Shown here: positions 48,793 through 58,177 of the stretch, one piece after another
Numbering within the stretch: position 1 is the stretch's first letter
How the letters are laid out: the number at the start of each line of letters is the position of its first letter
Assembly: GCF_000178835.2 (NCBI RefSeq)
Contig: NC_015275.1
Span: 3,873,001-3,937,000 of the forward strand
DNA from: Cellulosilyticum lentocellum DSM 5427
GTDB taxonomy: Bacteria > Bacillota > Clostridia > Lachnospirales > Cellulosilyticaceae
Direction of reading: 5' to 3'
Length of the DNA: 64,000 bases
Notes under the pieces: generated by a model
The model's input: the letters and a program-made list of their open reading frames with translations, nothing else
Database searches by the model: none
Told to the model about the DNA's origin: nothing
Program-made: the position numbers and the translations under genes

Positions 48793-48834
48793 AAAAAGCG
48801 TTGTTACGATTTTTCCTCGTAACAACGCTTTTTT
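48793..48834 (-). terminator. bidirectional-looking terminator in the metK-lipoprotein gap
   Basis: A 17-bp stem (GCGTTGTTACGA and complement, with flanking A/T runs) has T-runs on both strands. On the minus strand it lies about 110 bases after metK and can end that transcript. The remaining sequence between it and metK (48835-48946) holds no recognisable feature. Confidence 0.85.
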
Positions 48835-48946
48835 ATTTTAATCACTCTCTTACTCTCTCATCTCACAATTCATATACTCTTCTAAAAGGCACTCTAGACA
48901 GCAGGATTCAACCAAAGTTTTCCTAAGCGGATTATATTCTAGTCAC

Positions 48947-50137
48947 CTATTTCTCTGCTGCAGCTTTTAATATTTCAGCTTTATCAGTTCTTTCCCATGG
49001 TAAATCCACATCAATACGACCAAAGTGTCCATAAGCTGCTGTTTGTTTGTAGATAGGTCTTCTAAGATCTAACATCTTAATAATACCTGCTGGTCTAAGG
49101 TCAAAGTTATTACGAACAAGTTCTACTAATGCTTCATCACTAACAACACCTGTACCATGTGTATTTACAAGTACTGATACTGGCTGTGCTACACCAATAG
49201 CATATGCAAGCTCAATTTCACACTTTTTAGCAAGACCTGCTGCTACAATGTTTTTAGCTACGTATCTAGCTGCATAAGCTGCTGAACGGTCTACTTTAGT
49301 TGGATCTTTTCCAGAGAAAGCACCGCCACCATGACTTGCATAACCCCCGTAAGTGTCTACGATGATTTTACGTCCTGTAAGACCTGAGTCTCCTACTGGT
49401 CCACCAATGACGAAACGTCCGGTTGGATTAATAAAATATTTTGTATCTGCATCCAATAAGTTCTCTGGAACAATTGGTTTAATAACATATTCCATAATGT
49501 CTGCATGAATTTGTTCTTGGGTTACTTCTGCTGCGTGTTGCGTTGAAACAACGATTGCATCAACTCTTATTGGTGTATCTCCATCATACTCTACAGTAAC
49601 TTGTGTTTTACCATCTGGTCTAAGATAATTTAAAGTACCATCTTTACGTACTTCTGATAAACGTTTTGATAATCTATGAGCAAGTGAAATTGGCATCGGC
49701 ATAAGCTCTGGTGTTTCATCACAAGCAAAGCCAAACATCATTCCTTGATCCCCTGCGCCAATAGCTTCAATGGCATCATCTGTCATCTCACCTTTTTTAG
49801 CTTCTAAAGCTTTGTCGACACCCATAGCAATATCTGCTGATTGTTCATCAAGTGCTACAATTACACCACATGAGTGTCCGTCAAAACCATACTCTGGTGC
49901 GTTGTAACCAATTTCATTAATAGTGTCACGAACTGTTTTATTGATATCTACATAACAATTTGTTGTAATTTCTCCCATTACTAATACAAGACCTGTTGTA
50001 AGTGCTGTTTCACAAGCAACTCTTGCATTTGGATCTTGCGCAAAAATAGCATCTAAAACTGCATCAGAGATTTGGTCAGCAATTTTATCTGGATGCCCTT
50101 CTGTTACTGATTCTGAAGTAAATAATCTTTTTGCCAT
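48947..50137 (-). CDS. metK: S-adenosylmethionine synthetase
   Basis: This 396-residue enzyme makes SAM from methionine and ATP. It reads [21 protein letters not shown] at the N-terminus, [12 protein letters not shown] and [18 protein letters not shown], all signature motifs. The length is normal. It is preceded by a SAM-I riboswitch and a sigma-A promoter, so it is turned off when SAM is plentiful. It lies within a flagellar/cell-shape neighbourhood without functional link except that SAM serves the fliB methylase and the cassette methyltransferase. Confidence 0.98.
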   Translation of the reverse strand: MAKRLFTSESVTEGHPDKIADQISDAVLDAIFAQDPNARVACETALTTGLVLVMGEITTNCYVDINKTVRDTINEIGYNAPEYGFDGHSCGVIVALDEQSADIAMGVDKALEAKKGEMTDDAIEAIGAGDQGMMFGFACDETPELMPMPISLAHRLSKRLSEVRKDGTLNYLRPDGKTQVTVEYDGDTPIRVDAIVVSTQHAAEVTQEQIHADIMEYVIKPIVPENLLDADTKYFINPTGRFVIGGPVGDSGLTGRKIIVDTYGGYASHGGGAFSGKDPTKVDRSAAYAARYVAKNIVAAGLAKKCEIELAYAIGVAQPVSVLVNTHGTGVVSDEALVELVRNNFDLRPAGIIKMLDLRRPIYKQTAAYGHFGRIDVDLPWERTDKAEILKAAAEK

Positions 50138-50180
50138 ATCATAGCCTCCTTTAATTTTGTGTAAGACAGAAAACCATATA

Positions 50181-50324
50181 AAAAACCCCTCATTAAAAAT
50201 GAGGGGTTAGCGTTCGCACAGTCATCCTCATCTTACGTAATAAATACGTGGGAATTGGCACCTTAGCTTTAAACTAGGTTGCCGGGTTTCATAGGGCCCT
50301 GTCCCTCCACCTCTCTGGATAAGA
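50181..50324 (-). ncRNA. SAM-I riboswitch (S-box) with terminator
   Basis: On the minus strand the aptamer reads CTTATCCAGAGAGGTGGAGG, then GGGCCCTATGAAACCCGGCA, then AAGGTGCCAATTCC and GATGAGG at its end (50221-50324), the S-box consensus. A terminator with arms CCCCTCAT/ATGAGGGG and TTTTTT follows (50181-50207). It controls metK. Confidence 0.96.
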
Positions 50325-50346
50325 ATTTTTATTTTATTTTCGATTT

Positions 50347-50375
50347 ATTTTAACATCATTCTTTTTTATTGTCAA
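50347..50375 (-). promoter_or_regulatory. sigma-A promoter of metK
   Basis: TTGACA (50370-50375), 17 bases, TAAAAT (50347-50352), about 20 bases upstream of the riboswitch. The perfect -35 lies just after the flgJ stop codon. Confidence 0.85.
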
Positions 50376-50390
50376 CAAGAGGAACATTTC

Positions 50391-50816
50391 TTAAACTTCC
50401 TCTTCAATTTTGATAGCTTCATTAGCCATTGCTGCTTTATTTTCATCACTAATCTGCATTTGAGCAGCATATGTATTGGTCATTTGTTTATACATAGCAT
50501 CCGAAAGACCGATACCTCCTGCTTTAACCATTTCATCACATAAATTATTGATGTAAGTATCCTCAAACATAGATTCATAATCACCTTTAGCTATCAAACT
50601 ATCCCCTGAAAGCATAGATGATTTCATTTGCTTAAACATCATGCTGAGCATATAACTTTCAAGTTCATCACAAGCTTCTTTTAGTTCTGTGTCATCTTTC
50701 TTTGCCATAGCTTCTGATAAAATAGCCTCAAAATCTTTTGTTCCTGCTGTATCAGCAGACTCCGTAGCTACTCGCTTTTGCAAATCTAATAGACTTGAAA
50801 CCCCTGAAATTTCCAT
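50391..50816 (-). CDS. flgJ: rod-binding protein, FlgJ N-terminal domain
   Basis: This 141-residue protein consists of the rod-binding domain only: LKEACDELESYMLSMMFKQM, YESMFEDTYINNLCDEM, and a polar C-terminus. The muramidase domain of proteobacterial FlgJ is absent, as usual in Firmicutes. It follows flgG by 13 bases and precedes the metK promoter. Confidence 0.87.
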   Translation of the reverse strand: MEISGVSSLLDLQKRVATESADTAGTKDFEAILSEAMAKKDDTELKEACDELESYMLSMMFKQMKSSMLSGDSLIAKGDYESMFEDTYINNLCDEMVKAGGIGLSDAMYKQMTNTYAAQMQISDENKAAMANEAIKIEEEV

Positions 50817-50829
50817 CTAGCTATCCTCC

Positions 50830-51645
50830 TTAGCTCTTAAGCTGATTAGCTTGTCCTAACATATCATCGGCTGCTTTAATAGCTGTTGAGTTAATTTCAT
50901 AAGCTCTTTGAGCAATAATTAAGTTAACCATTTCCTGTGCTATTTGTACATTGGAACCTTCTAGGTAACCTGTACGAATCGTTGTTTTAGTTAAGCCATC
51001 ATCATCAACCTCTGCTAAAGGCTCTCCGGAAGCTGGTGTTTCTTTATAAAGGTTATCTCCTACAGCCTCAAGTCCTGCTCTATTAGCAAATTGAACAATT
51101 CTTATTTGAGCTACATCCATTTCGAGTCCTGTCTCATCTAAATAATAAATATTTCCATCTTGCCCTATTTCAAGCTTATCCATAGGAATTTCTGTCCCTA
51201 CTACAATAGACTCACCTTCTGTAGATAGTACTGGATGCCCATCGGCTGTAACTAACGCATAACTTCCTTCATCAGGAATCATAGCAAATCTAAAGCTACC
51301 ATCCCTAGTATAAACCTCAGAACCATCTGTCTGCCCAATAGCAAAAAAACCATTTCCAACTAAAGCAAGGTCTGATTCATTACCTGTTTCTTGAAGAATG
51401 CCATTTGTATAATCTCTAGAATTAGCTAGCGCACGTACACCATGCCCTACTTGTTTAACTGTAGGTGCCGTCTGTGCATTAGGATCATTAGCTTCTCCCA
51501 TCGTTGTATAGAGTAAGCTTTTAAAGTTAGTTGTTTCTTTCTTATAAGCTGCTGTATTAACATTAGCCATGTTATTAGAAATGGTATCTACATTAAGTTG
51601 CTGGGCGGTCATACCTGAAGCCGCTGTATATAATGCTCTAATCAT
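50830..51645 (-). CDS. flgG: flagellar distal rod protein FlgG
   Basis: This 271-residue rod protein reads MIRALYTAASGMTAQQLNVD, TISNNMANVNTAAYKKE, and a C-terminus GYLEGSNVQIAQEMVNLI, IIAQRAYEINSTAIKAAD, the FlgG/FlhP signature. It follows flgF in the mbl-flgF-flgG-flgJ group seen in B. subtilis as mbl-flhO-flhP. Confidence 0.92.
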   Translation of the reverse strand: MIRALYTAASGMTAQQLNVDTISNNMANVNTAAYKKETTNFKSLLYTTMGEANDPNAQTAPTVKQVGHGVRALANSRDYTNGILQETGNESDLALVGNGFFAIGQTDGSEVYTRDGSFRFAMIPDEGSYALVTADGHPVLSTEGESIVVGTEIPMDKLEIGQDGNIYYLDETGLEMDVAQIRIVQFANRAGLEAVGDNLYKETPASGEPLAEVDDDGLTKTTIRTGYLEGSNVQIAQEMVNLIIAQRAYEINSTAIKAADDMLGQANQLKS

Positions 51646-51655
51646 ATTCTTCCTC

Positions 51656-52423
51656 CTATACTCTACCTAATTCATTAACAGCTTTACCAAGTAAACTATC
51701 TTGTACTTGAATCATTTTTTGATTTGTTTCATATGCTCTTGAAACGGTAATCATATCTACCATAGCAGTTACAGGATTAACATTGGCTGATTCTAAATAG
51801 CCCTGAATGAGTTTTCCTTCAAAAGGCAGCCTAGCCGCCGTACTACTATATAAGTTATTGTCCATTTTTGTTAATGCCCTACTGTCTTCAAATCTAGCTA
51901 ATTCTAAGGTATCAATATACTGACCATCTAATGTTACTTCTCCTTGACTGCTAATCACTACATCTCCACCAGTGGTCAGAAATTCTTCGCCTAAAGTAAT
52001 AGGCCCATCTAATCCCATAACAGGATAGCCCTCTTTAGTCACTAAATCTCCATATTGATTAATAGAAAAATTACCATCTCTTGTGTAGGCTTCTCCATTT
52101 GGAGTTTGCACTACAAAAAAGCCATCTCCTTGAATAGCCACATCAACCATTTCCCCTGTTGAAATAACTGAACCTTGAGTAAAATCTGTATAGACCTCGT
52201 CAATCTTTGCCCCATAAGTAATATTACCTATTGGTCCATTATTAGGCACTTGGTTTTGAGTATCATTTAATCTCGTCATTAATACTTCTTGAAAAGAAGA
52301 AACTACTGCTACATCTTTTTTATATCCAGTAGTCGTTGTATTAGCTAGATCATTAGAAATAATCTCTAACCTTTTTGCCTGTACATTCATACCTGTGGCA
52401 GCTGTATAAAGTCCTCTTACCAT
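51656..52423 (-). CDS. flgF: flagellar rod protein FlgF
   Basis: This 255-residue rod protein starts MVRGLYTAATGMNVQAKRLE and ISNDLANTTTTGYKKD. It has the central DGFFVVQTPNGEAYTRDGNFS and the C-terminal GYLESANVNPVTAMVDMITV and SRAYETNQKMIQ. It is the FlhO/FlgF member of the pair, 17 bases after mbl. Confidence 0.9.
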   Translation of the reverse strand: MVRGLYTAATGMNVQAKRLEIISNDLANTTTTGYKKDVAVVSSFQEVLMTRLNDTQNQVPNNGPIGNITYGAKIDEVYTDFTQGSVISTGEMVDVAIQGDGFFVVQTPNGEAYTRDGNFSINQYGDLVTKEGYPVMGLDGPITLGEEFLTTGGDVVISSQGEVTLDGQYIDTLELARFEDSRALTKMDNNLYSSTAARLPFEGKLIQGYLESANVNPVTAMVDMITVSRAYETNQKMIQVQDSLLGKAVNELGRV

Positions 52424-52440
52424 CTAAAGGCCTCCTTTTT

Positions 52441-53445
52441 TTAATCTCTTTCTCTTACTCCTTTAGCATATCTATATTCAACCCACATACCTGTTCCGAT
52501 AGCTACACATGACATAGCATCATCTGCAATCACTGCATTTATTCCTGTCTCCTGCAAAATAAGCTGATCAAGACCTTGAATAAGACTTCCACCACCTGTA
52601 AGCACAATTCCCCTATCTGAAATATCAGAAGCTAATTCTGGTGGTGTTATTTCTAACACAGATCGGATACCATCAACAATACTTGCTACTGGTTCTTCTA
52701 AGGCCTGTCTAATTTCTTCTGAAGTTACTACCATATTTCTTGGTAATCCTGATACTAGATTACGACCTCTAATTTCTATTTCGGCTGGAACTTCTCTTTT
52801 AAATACACTTCCAACATTAATTTTTATCTCTTCTGCTGTTCTTTCTCCAATAAGAAGGCTATATTTCTTTCTCATATACTTAATAATAGTATCGTCAAAC
52901 TCATCTCCGGCTATTTTTAAGGACTTTTTTACAACTGCTCCTCCTAATGAAATAACTGCTATATCCGTTGTTCCCCCACCTATGTCTACAATCATACTTC
53001 CACATGGACGCGAAATATCTATGCCTGCACCAATAGCTGCTGCAATAGGTTCCTCTATGGTATCAACATATCTAGCTCCTGCTTGTTTTGTAGCATCTTC
53101 TACCGCCTTTTTTTCCACCTCAGTAACGCCACTAGGAACACATACTCCAATGCGTGGTTTTACAAGTCTGTGACCAATAGCTTTGTGAATAAAATACTTT
53201 AGCATTTGTTCTGTAGCATCATAGTCTGATATAACACCTTGTCTAAGAGGCCTAACAGTGGTAATGCTCCCCGGTGTTCTGCCTAACATACGTCTTGCTT
53301 CTTCTCCTACAGCTATGACTTCCTTAGTCTTCTCCTTTATTGCTACCACCGATGGTTCTCTAAGGACAATGCCCTTCCCCTTCACATAAACAAGTACATA
53401 GGCAGTCCCTAAATCAATTCCGATATCCGCTCCCATTCCAAACAT
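52441..53445 (-). CDS. mbl: MreB/Mbl-type actin-like cell-shape protein
   Basis: This 334-residue actin homologue directs lateral wall synthesis. It has ATP-binding phosphate loops GIDLGTAYVLVYVKGKGIVL and IVDIGGGTTDIAVISLGG, then EEPIAAAIGAGIDI and VLTGGGSLIQGLDQLI. The Mbl label rests on position between spoIIID and flgF as in B. subtilis. Sequence alone cannot separate MreB, Mbl and MreBH here. It has its own sigma-A promoter. Confidence 0.9.
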   Translation of the reverse strand: MFGMGADIGIDLGTAYVLVYVKGKGIVLREPSVVAIKEKTKEVIAVGEEARRMLGRTPGSITTVRPLRQGVISDYDATEQMLKYFIHKAIGHRLVKPRIGVCVPSGVTEVEKKAVEDATKQAGARYVDTIEEPIAAAIGAGIDISRPCGSMIVDIGGGTTDIAVISLGGAVVKKSLKIAGDEFDDTIIKYMRKKYSLLIGERTAEEIKINVGSVFKREVPAEIEIRGRNLVSGLPRNMVVTSEEIRQALEEPVASIVDGIRSVLEITPPELASDISDRGIVLTGGGSLIQGLDQLILQETGINAVIADDAMSCVAIGTGMWVEYRYAKGVRERD

Positions 53446-53501
53446 TTGAATTCTCCTTTGTTATAGTAAAATTGTATTTTAGGGTTCACTTCTTTTAGCA
53501 T

Positions 53502-53531
53502 ATTATAACATTAAAACTCTATTTTTTGCAA
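53502..53531 (-). promoter_or_regulatory. sigma-A promoter of mbl
   Basis: TTGCAA (53526-53531), 18 bases, TATAAT (53502-53507), about 55 bases before the mbl start. It lies just after the spoIIID terminator. Confidence 0.72.
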
Positions 53532-53548
53532 AAAATTAAAAAATAATT

Positions 53549-53573
53549 ATAGCACCTCAAAATGAGGTGCTAT
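53549..53573 (-). terminator. terminator after spoIIID
   Basis: A perfect 11-bp stem (ATAGCACCTCA/TGAGGTGCTAT) has a 3-base loop followed by T-rich sequence on the minus strand, 10 bases past the stop. Confidence 0.85.
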
Positions 53574-53582
53574 GTATTAAAA

Positions 53583-53837
53583 TTATTTAATTAAGCTAGA
53601 ATATTTTTCTTTTGTAGCCAAGCCACCTCTTAGGTGTCTTTCTGCCTTATTTAGTTCTAAAACCTTCCTTGCCTCATTGGCAAGTTTAGGATTAATCTTC
53701 TCTAGTCTTTCTGTTACATCTTTATGAACCGTACTTTTACTAATCCCAAACTTCTTTGCAGTTTCCCTTACAGTAGCATTAGAATTAATAATAAACTTTG
53801 CTGACTCTATGGCTCTTTCTTCTATATAGGCTTTCAA
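53583..53837 (-). CDS. spoIIID: sporulation transcription regulator SpoIIID
   Basis: This 84-residue DNA-binding protein controls sigma-E-dependent genes in the mother cell. It reads YIEERAIESAKFIINSNATVRETAKKFGISKSTVHKDVTE in the helix-turn-helix region (key motif FGISKSTVHKD) and RHLRGGLATKEKY at the C-terminus, all conserved. The start is TTG at 53837 with GGGGGG upstream. It is followed by mbl as in B. subtilis. The 196-base gap upstream (53838-54033) holds only a weak TATAAT-like box and no clear sigma-E site. Confidence 0.94.
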   Translation of the reverse strand: MKAYIEERAIESAKFIINSNATVRETAKKFGISKSTVHKDVTERLEKINPKLANEARKVLELNKAERHLRGGLATKEKYSSLIK

Positions 53838-54033
53838 GAAAAGGCCCCCCTTAACTCTGGCTCTTGATTTAATCTTATGCGGGGCCCTTCCTACTTATTA
53901 CAAATAAATTAAGCTTTTTGCTAGGAAATTATACAACTTATTATTTTCATTTAAAATACGTCTCAGTAGGACAAGATTATCACGTGTTTTAGTTTTTTTT
54001 ATTTTTTTGCACGAATACTATCTGTGTCCTAAT

Positions 54034-55485
54034 TTATTGTACAATTTTACCTTGTGTCTTTAAATCTACTAGTACATTACTTACTATCTTATTGAGCTTT
54101 TTATCATATACAATAATATTCATATTACCTCTACTAGTAAAATAATTATGGTCCTTATAATCTATATTACTAAGTGTATATCTTTCTTGATCATTATAAG
54201 CCACTTCAATAGGTAATCCTAAGTCTCTTATTGCATCATTTAGAGCTTCTCTGTCTACTTCATAAGGCATTTCTCCATCTTTCATTATAGCTATGTAATG
54301 TCCTTTTAACTTTTCTTTTTGTAGCAAGCCAAAGTCTTGACACACCTTTAAGCTTTCCTCTGAGACAGTATCTAACGAAACATTTGAAACGGTAGTAAAT
54401 AATACCGCATAATCTTCTGCTTTTACAGCTTCTACATAATCCTTTAAGTTCACTATATTTCTGAGCTCATAGGCTTTTTCCCATCTTTCATTTATTTGCA
54501 CAGCTTGATCCCATGTTTCTCTATAGCTTACTTCATCTCTCTTATCTTCTAAATGAAACTCGTCTGCTAAGTAAGCACTAAAATGCGTACTTACCTTCTT
54601 GGCGCCTAGTAAATTAACATGATTCTCATCATAGAAATCTTTACTTAAATCCAGCCCTACTTCTTCATAAAGCATATTATAGTCAATAAAATGAATATTG
54701 TTTTCCTTTGCAATAGCTTCTACAGCATTATAGTAGGCCTTTTGCTCTTTTGTAGCATTAGAAGGTGCTTTATAAAGTACGAGTTCAAAGCCTTTCTTTT
54801 TAGATAATTCTATGATTTTCATAAGATATTCTTTGGTCTTATCACTCATATCCTGAACCTCTGTCACCTCTTCTAGACTTTGTCTTCTATCTATAGGTGT
54901 AGTAGGATATAAACAAACATATCCTTTTAATGGATCTTGCTTCGTACGATAGCTCCAGTCAAAATCTTCCTTGGTTAACTCTTTCCAGCGCCCATGATAT
55001 TTAATCAAATTCACATAATAAGAAGCCCGCTCTTCTTTTGGCACACTTGCCTCTATCATTTGTGCTTTATTATAAGAAAAATCTAGTAAGTCAATAGCTG
55101 CTCTATTAACACTTTCTTCTTCATATTCTTCTAAAAAATCACTTCTATAGATATCAAGTACTACTACTTTAGGTTTTTGATATTTGAGCGCTTCTCTCAT
55201 ATAATAATAAGAAATCCAAAAAGGCTGTTTTTGTGTTGCTAATATGTAGGATGGGATGCCTTGTTCTTCCCAAACAACAACTGGGTTAATACTAGTATAC
55301 ATATGACTTGAGCCAAAGTACATGACATCGACACTATCTTTTTCTTCATTTTTAATCCCCTCTACTTTTCTAGTCATATCCCATGGTTCTTCTAACTGTT
55401 TCATTTGAAAAACCCTTGTAGTACCACTAAAAACCATTCCAAATATCAGGATACAAGCTAGTAATTCTATCGCCCCTTTTTGCAT
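54034..55485 (-). CDS. SGNH-hydrolase-like acylation partner of the MBOAT protein
   Basis: This 483-residue protein has one N-terminal membrane anchor (IELLACILIFGMVFSG) and an extracytoplasmic domain. The SGNH/GDSL features are FGSSHMYTS (S59/S60-H61) and DENHVNLLGAKKV, carrying the catalytic Asp-x-x-His. It lies 21 bases after an MBOAT gene; such pairs (AlgI with AlgJ/AlgX, or DltB with DltD) acetylate surface polysaccharides. The target polymer is not evident. Position among sporulation genes may reflect a spore or cell envelope polymer. Confidence 0.75.
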   Translation of the reverse strand: MQKGAIELLACILIFGMVFSGTTRVFQMKQLEEPWDMTRKVEGIKNEEKDSVDVMYFGSSHMYTSINPVVVWEEQGIPSYILATQKQPFWISYYYMREALKYQKPKVVVLDIYRSDFLEEYEEESVNRAAIDLLDFSYNKAQMIEASVPKEERASYYVNLIKYHGRWKELTKEDFDWSYRTKQDPLKGYVCLYPTTPIDRRQSLEEVTEVQDMSDKTKEYLMKIIELSKKKGFELVLYKAPSNATKEQKAYYNAVEAIAKENNIHFIDYNMLYEEVGLDLSKDFYDENHVNLLGAKKVSTHFSAYLADEFHLEDKRDEVSYRETWDQAVQINERWEKAYELRNIVNLKDYVEAVKAEDYAVLFTTVSNVSLDTVSEESLKVCQDFGLLQKEKLKGHYIAIMKDGEMPYEVDREALNDAIRDLGLPIEVAYNDQERYTLSNIDYKDHNYFTSRGNMNIIVYDKKLNKIVSNVLVDLKTQGKIVQ

Positions 55486-55506
55486 CTATTTCACTCCTAT
55501 CCTTTA

Positions 55507-56997
55507 TTAAAATTGAAAATAAATAAACTGACTTGCTGCATAACCTGGGCCATATACACCAAAAATCAATATGCCAAGAATGATTACCATAAACACTGTC
55601 CAAGTAAATACACAGTGTTCTTTAGCAATAGCTTCTTCAAAATCGTAGTGCTTACCTATTAATTCTACAGCAATCATAAGGATAATAGAAATCATCATGA
55701 CCCCAAAATCTTTTTGATCTAAGCCTAATTGATATAAGCTTTGATCAAAAAATATCCAAGGATTAAAACTACTAAACATTTGCTTAATGATTCCAAGTGC
55801 ACTTGCTAAGTCGGCAGTTCTAAAGAATATCCAAGCAAAGTCTACTAAAATGAACGTAGTTAATACTTGCAAACATTTGTAAGAAAACTTTTCTTTATTT
55901 AATCCAAACAACTGCGCTACTCTTTGTCTAAATGGTGCTATGATATCTCCTACAACTTGATAAATACCATGTAGACCTCCCCAAATAATGTAGTTCCAGC
56001 CACTTCCATGCCATATACCACTTACTAAAAAAGTAATCATAATATTTCTATATCGTTTAAGTCTATTGCAGCGACTACCACCTAGAGGTATGTACAAATA
56101 ATCTTTAAACCAACCACTAAGAGAAATATGCCATCTACGCCAAAATTCTTTAATTGATTTAGCAAAATACGGTGTATCAAAGTTCTGCATCAATTCAAAG
56201 CCCATGATTTTAGCAGCGCCAATAGCAATATAAGTATAACCTGCAAAATCACAATAAATTTGTATACTAAATAATACTGTTGCTAACGCAATCTCAAAGC
56301 CTGCATAAGCTTCATAATTGCCATAAACCTGATTGACTAGAATTGCTACTCGATCAGCAATAACTACCTTTTGGAAGAACCCCCATAGCATCAGCACAAA
56401 GCCTCGTTTAGCCCTTTCTAAATCAAAGGTATGCTTTTCATAAAACTGTTTTAACAAATTACCTGAACGCTCAATAGGTCCAGCTACAAGCTGTGGAAAG
56501 AAGGAAATAAATAAAGCATATTTTCCTAAATGCATTTCTGCTTTAATGTCTCTTCTATAAACATCCATGGTATACCCAATAGCTTGGAAAGTATAAAAAG
56601 AGATACCTACTGGTAACATAACATCAAAATAAGGTACTTGCATATGAATAGCGAAATGTTCCATGACTCTATTAATATTGTCTCCTAAAAAATTGTAGTA
56701 CTTATAGAAAAATAAAATGGAAAAGTTAATAACTAGACTTAGTATTAACCAAGTCTTTCTAAGCCGTATACGCTTTTCCTCATCTTCTATACGTTCCGTA
56801 CTTTGCAATAAAACCCCACACAAGTATGTAATGAAAGTAGATGTGGCAATAAGTAATGCATATACTGGATTCCAGCTCATATAGAAATAGTAACTAGCAA
56901 TCAGTAGCCAAATCCATCTCCATTTGTAAGGAATTATAAAATACCCTAATGTAACAAGGGGGAAAAAGATTAAAAAACTAATAGAATTAAATAACAT
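55507..56997 (-). CDS. MBOAT family O-acyltransferase (AlgI-like)
   Basis: This 496-residue polytopic membrane protein reads PLVTLGYFIIPYKWRWIWLL, VGISFYTFQAIGYTMDVYR, FPQLVAGPIER, EFWRRWHISLSGWFKDYLYIP (in part, H290), and SGIWHGSGWNYIIWGGLHG, with the conserved His near 330. It would move an acyl group across the membrane to an external polysaccharide. It is paired with the following SGNH-like gene. In B. subtilis no such pair lies between spoIIQ and spoIIID. Confidence 0.9.
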   Translation of the reverse strand: MLFNSISFLIFFPLVTLGYFIIPYKWRWIWLLIASYYFYMSWNPVYALLIATSTFITYLCGVLLQSTERIEDEEKRIRLRKTWLILSLVINFSILFFYKYYNFLGDNINRVMEHFAIHMQVPYFDVMLPVGISFYTFQAIGYTMDVYRRDIKAEMHLGKYALFISFFPQLVAGPIERSGNLLKQFYEKHTFDLERAKRGFVLMLWGFFQKVVIADRVAILVNQVYGNYEAYAGFEIALATVLFSIQIYCDFAGYTYIAIGAAKIMGFELMQNFDTPYFAKSIKEFWRRWHISLSGWFKDYLYIPLGGSRCNRLKRYRNIMITFLVSGIWHGSGWNYIIWGGLHGIYQVVGDIIAPFRQRVAQLFGLNKEKFSYKCLQVLTTFILVDFAWIFFRTADLASALGIIKQMFSSFNPWIFFDQSLYQLGLDQKDFGVMMISIILMIAVELIGKHYDFEEAIAKEHCVFTWTVFMVIILGILIFGVYGPGYAASQFIYFQF

Positions 56998-57153
56998 ATT
57001 TTACCCTCTAATATTATTTTTTATAATGTATAATCTTGAAATCAATCCTATTTTATCATCTTTAAACAAAATATACTATATTTTTAAAACTCTTATACTT
57101 TTATCCGATTTGTAACAATCAAATACATTCCGCAATACTATGTGATATAAAAT

Positions 57154-57187
57154 AAAAACAGGAGATGCTATAGCATCTCCTGTTTTT
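57154..57187 (-). terminator. spoIIQ terminator, perfect palindrome
   Basis: A 34-base perfect inverted repeat (arm core CAGGAGATGCTA) has T-runs on both sides, so it can terminate either strand. It lies 14 bases after the spoIIQ stop. The remaining gap to the MBOAT gene (56998-57153) is AT-rich with no certain promoter on the minus strand. Confidence 0.92.
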
Positions 57188-57201
57188 ATTTTATATCATT
57201 G

Positions 57202-58098
57202 TTATTTTGTAGCAAAGCCAACATCCACGCTGTCTGTTTTCACGCTAGCTGTTTCTTCACTGTCTTTTAAGAAATCCATTGGGCTAACAACTTTGTCATT
57301 ATGCTTTACTTGTAAGTAGAGATTATCACCTACATTAATGAATGCACCTTTAGGTGTACCAATTGTACCTAGTACATCCCCTTCATTAACAACTTGGCCT
57401 AAAAGATCTTCATTTACTGTTCCACCTTGGAAACCATATACACTTACATAACCATTACCATGATCGATAACCATTGTCTTTCCTACATAAGGCATACCTG
57501 GCTCTAAAATACTAGATGAATCATCTACAATCTTAACAATTGTACCTTTCGCTATAGCCTTTACTTCTGTATTTTCATTAGCTGCAATACAAATACCAAA
57601 GGTACGCATGGTTTGATTAAGTGATTCACTAAACCAATATTTTGTAGTCTCATCTGTATAAGGTACAACAATCTTACCTTCTACTGGCCAACTAAAGTTA
57701 TCACCATCAGCAAAGAAAGGTTCCTCTGTTACTGACGCTGTAGTAGATTCAAAGGTTTCTGTTTTAACCTCTGGTTTTACTTCATCCTTTGCTGTTGTAT
57801 TATTAGTAACCTCTTCTGAAGCTTTTGTTTCATCTTCTTGAACTGTGGCTTCATTTTGTGTAACCTTATCTGTTTGGTCAAGTTCATCTTCTTCATCAAT
57901 AATAACATTATTGGGAAGATCCCCTTGAAGCATTCCGTCTGTTTTCTCATTTTTTGCATAAGGATTCGCTTCATTTTTAACATTGCCTTCTTGACTTGGT
58001 AATACGAAGATGGCTACAAGTGCACCTACAGAAATCACACTAACGGCTACATAAAAACCATACTTCTTTAGAAATTGTCCTAATTTTTTATTTTTCAT
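57202..58098 (-). CDS. spoIIQ: SpoIIQ-like forespore protein with degenerate LytM domain
   Basis: This 298-residue protein has a membrane anchor (VAVSVISVGALVAIFVL), an acidic linker (residues about 40-130), and a C-terminal LytM/M23 domain (WPVEGKIVVPY ... VKAIAKGTIVKIVDDS ... VIDHGNGYVSVYG). The zinc-binding residues of active LytM peptidases are missing: HxGxD is TFGIC, the middle His is Gly, and HxH is NLY. It likely acts as a structural partner for SpoIIIAH at the engulfing septum. The ATG at 58098 has GGAGGTG upstream. It lies directly after spoIID. Confidence 0.88.
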   Translation of the reverse strand: MKNKKLGQFLKKYGFYVAVSVISVGALVAIFVLPSQEGNVKNEANPYAKNEKTDGMLQGDLPNNVIIDEEDELDQTDKVTQNEATVQEDETKASEEVTNNTTAKDEVKPEVKTETFESTTASVTEEPFFADGDNFSWPVEGKIVVPYTDETTKYWFSESLNQTMRTFGICIAANENTEVKAIAKGTIVKIVDDSSSILEPGMPYVGKTMVIDHGNGYVSVYGFQGGTVNEDLLGQVVNEGDVLGTIGTPKGAFINVGDNLYLQVKHNDKVVSPMDFLKDSEETASVKTDSVDVGFATK

Positions 58099-58177
58099 AA
58101 TTAACACCTCCGACATGCTAATTATCGCCAGAGATTCCCATTATTATTCAATCTTTCTAAATATTTTAATTCATATT

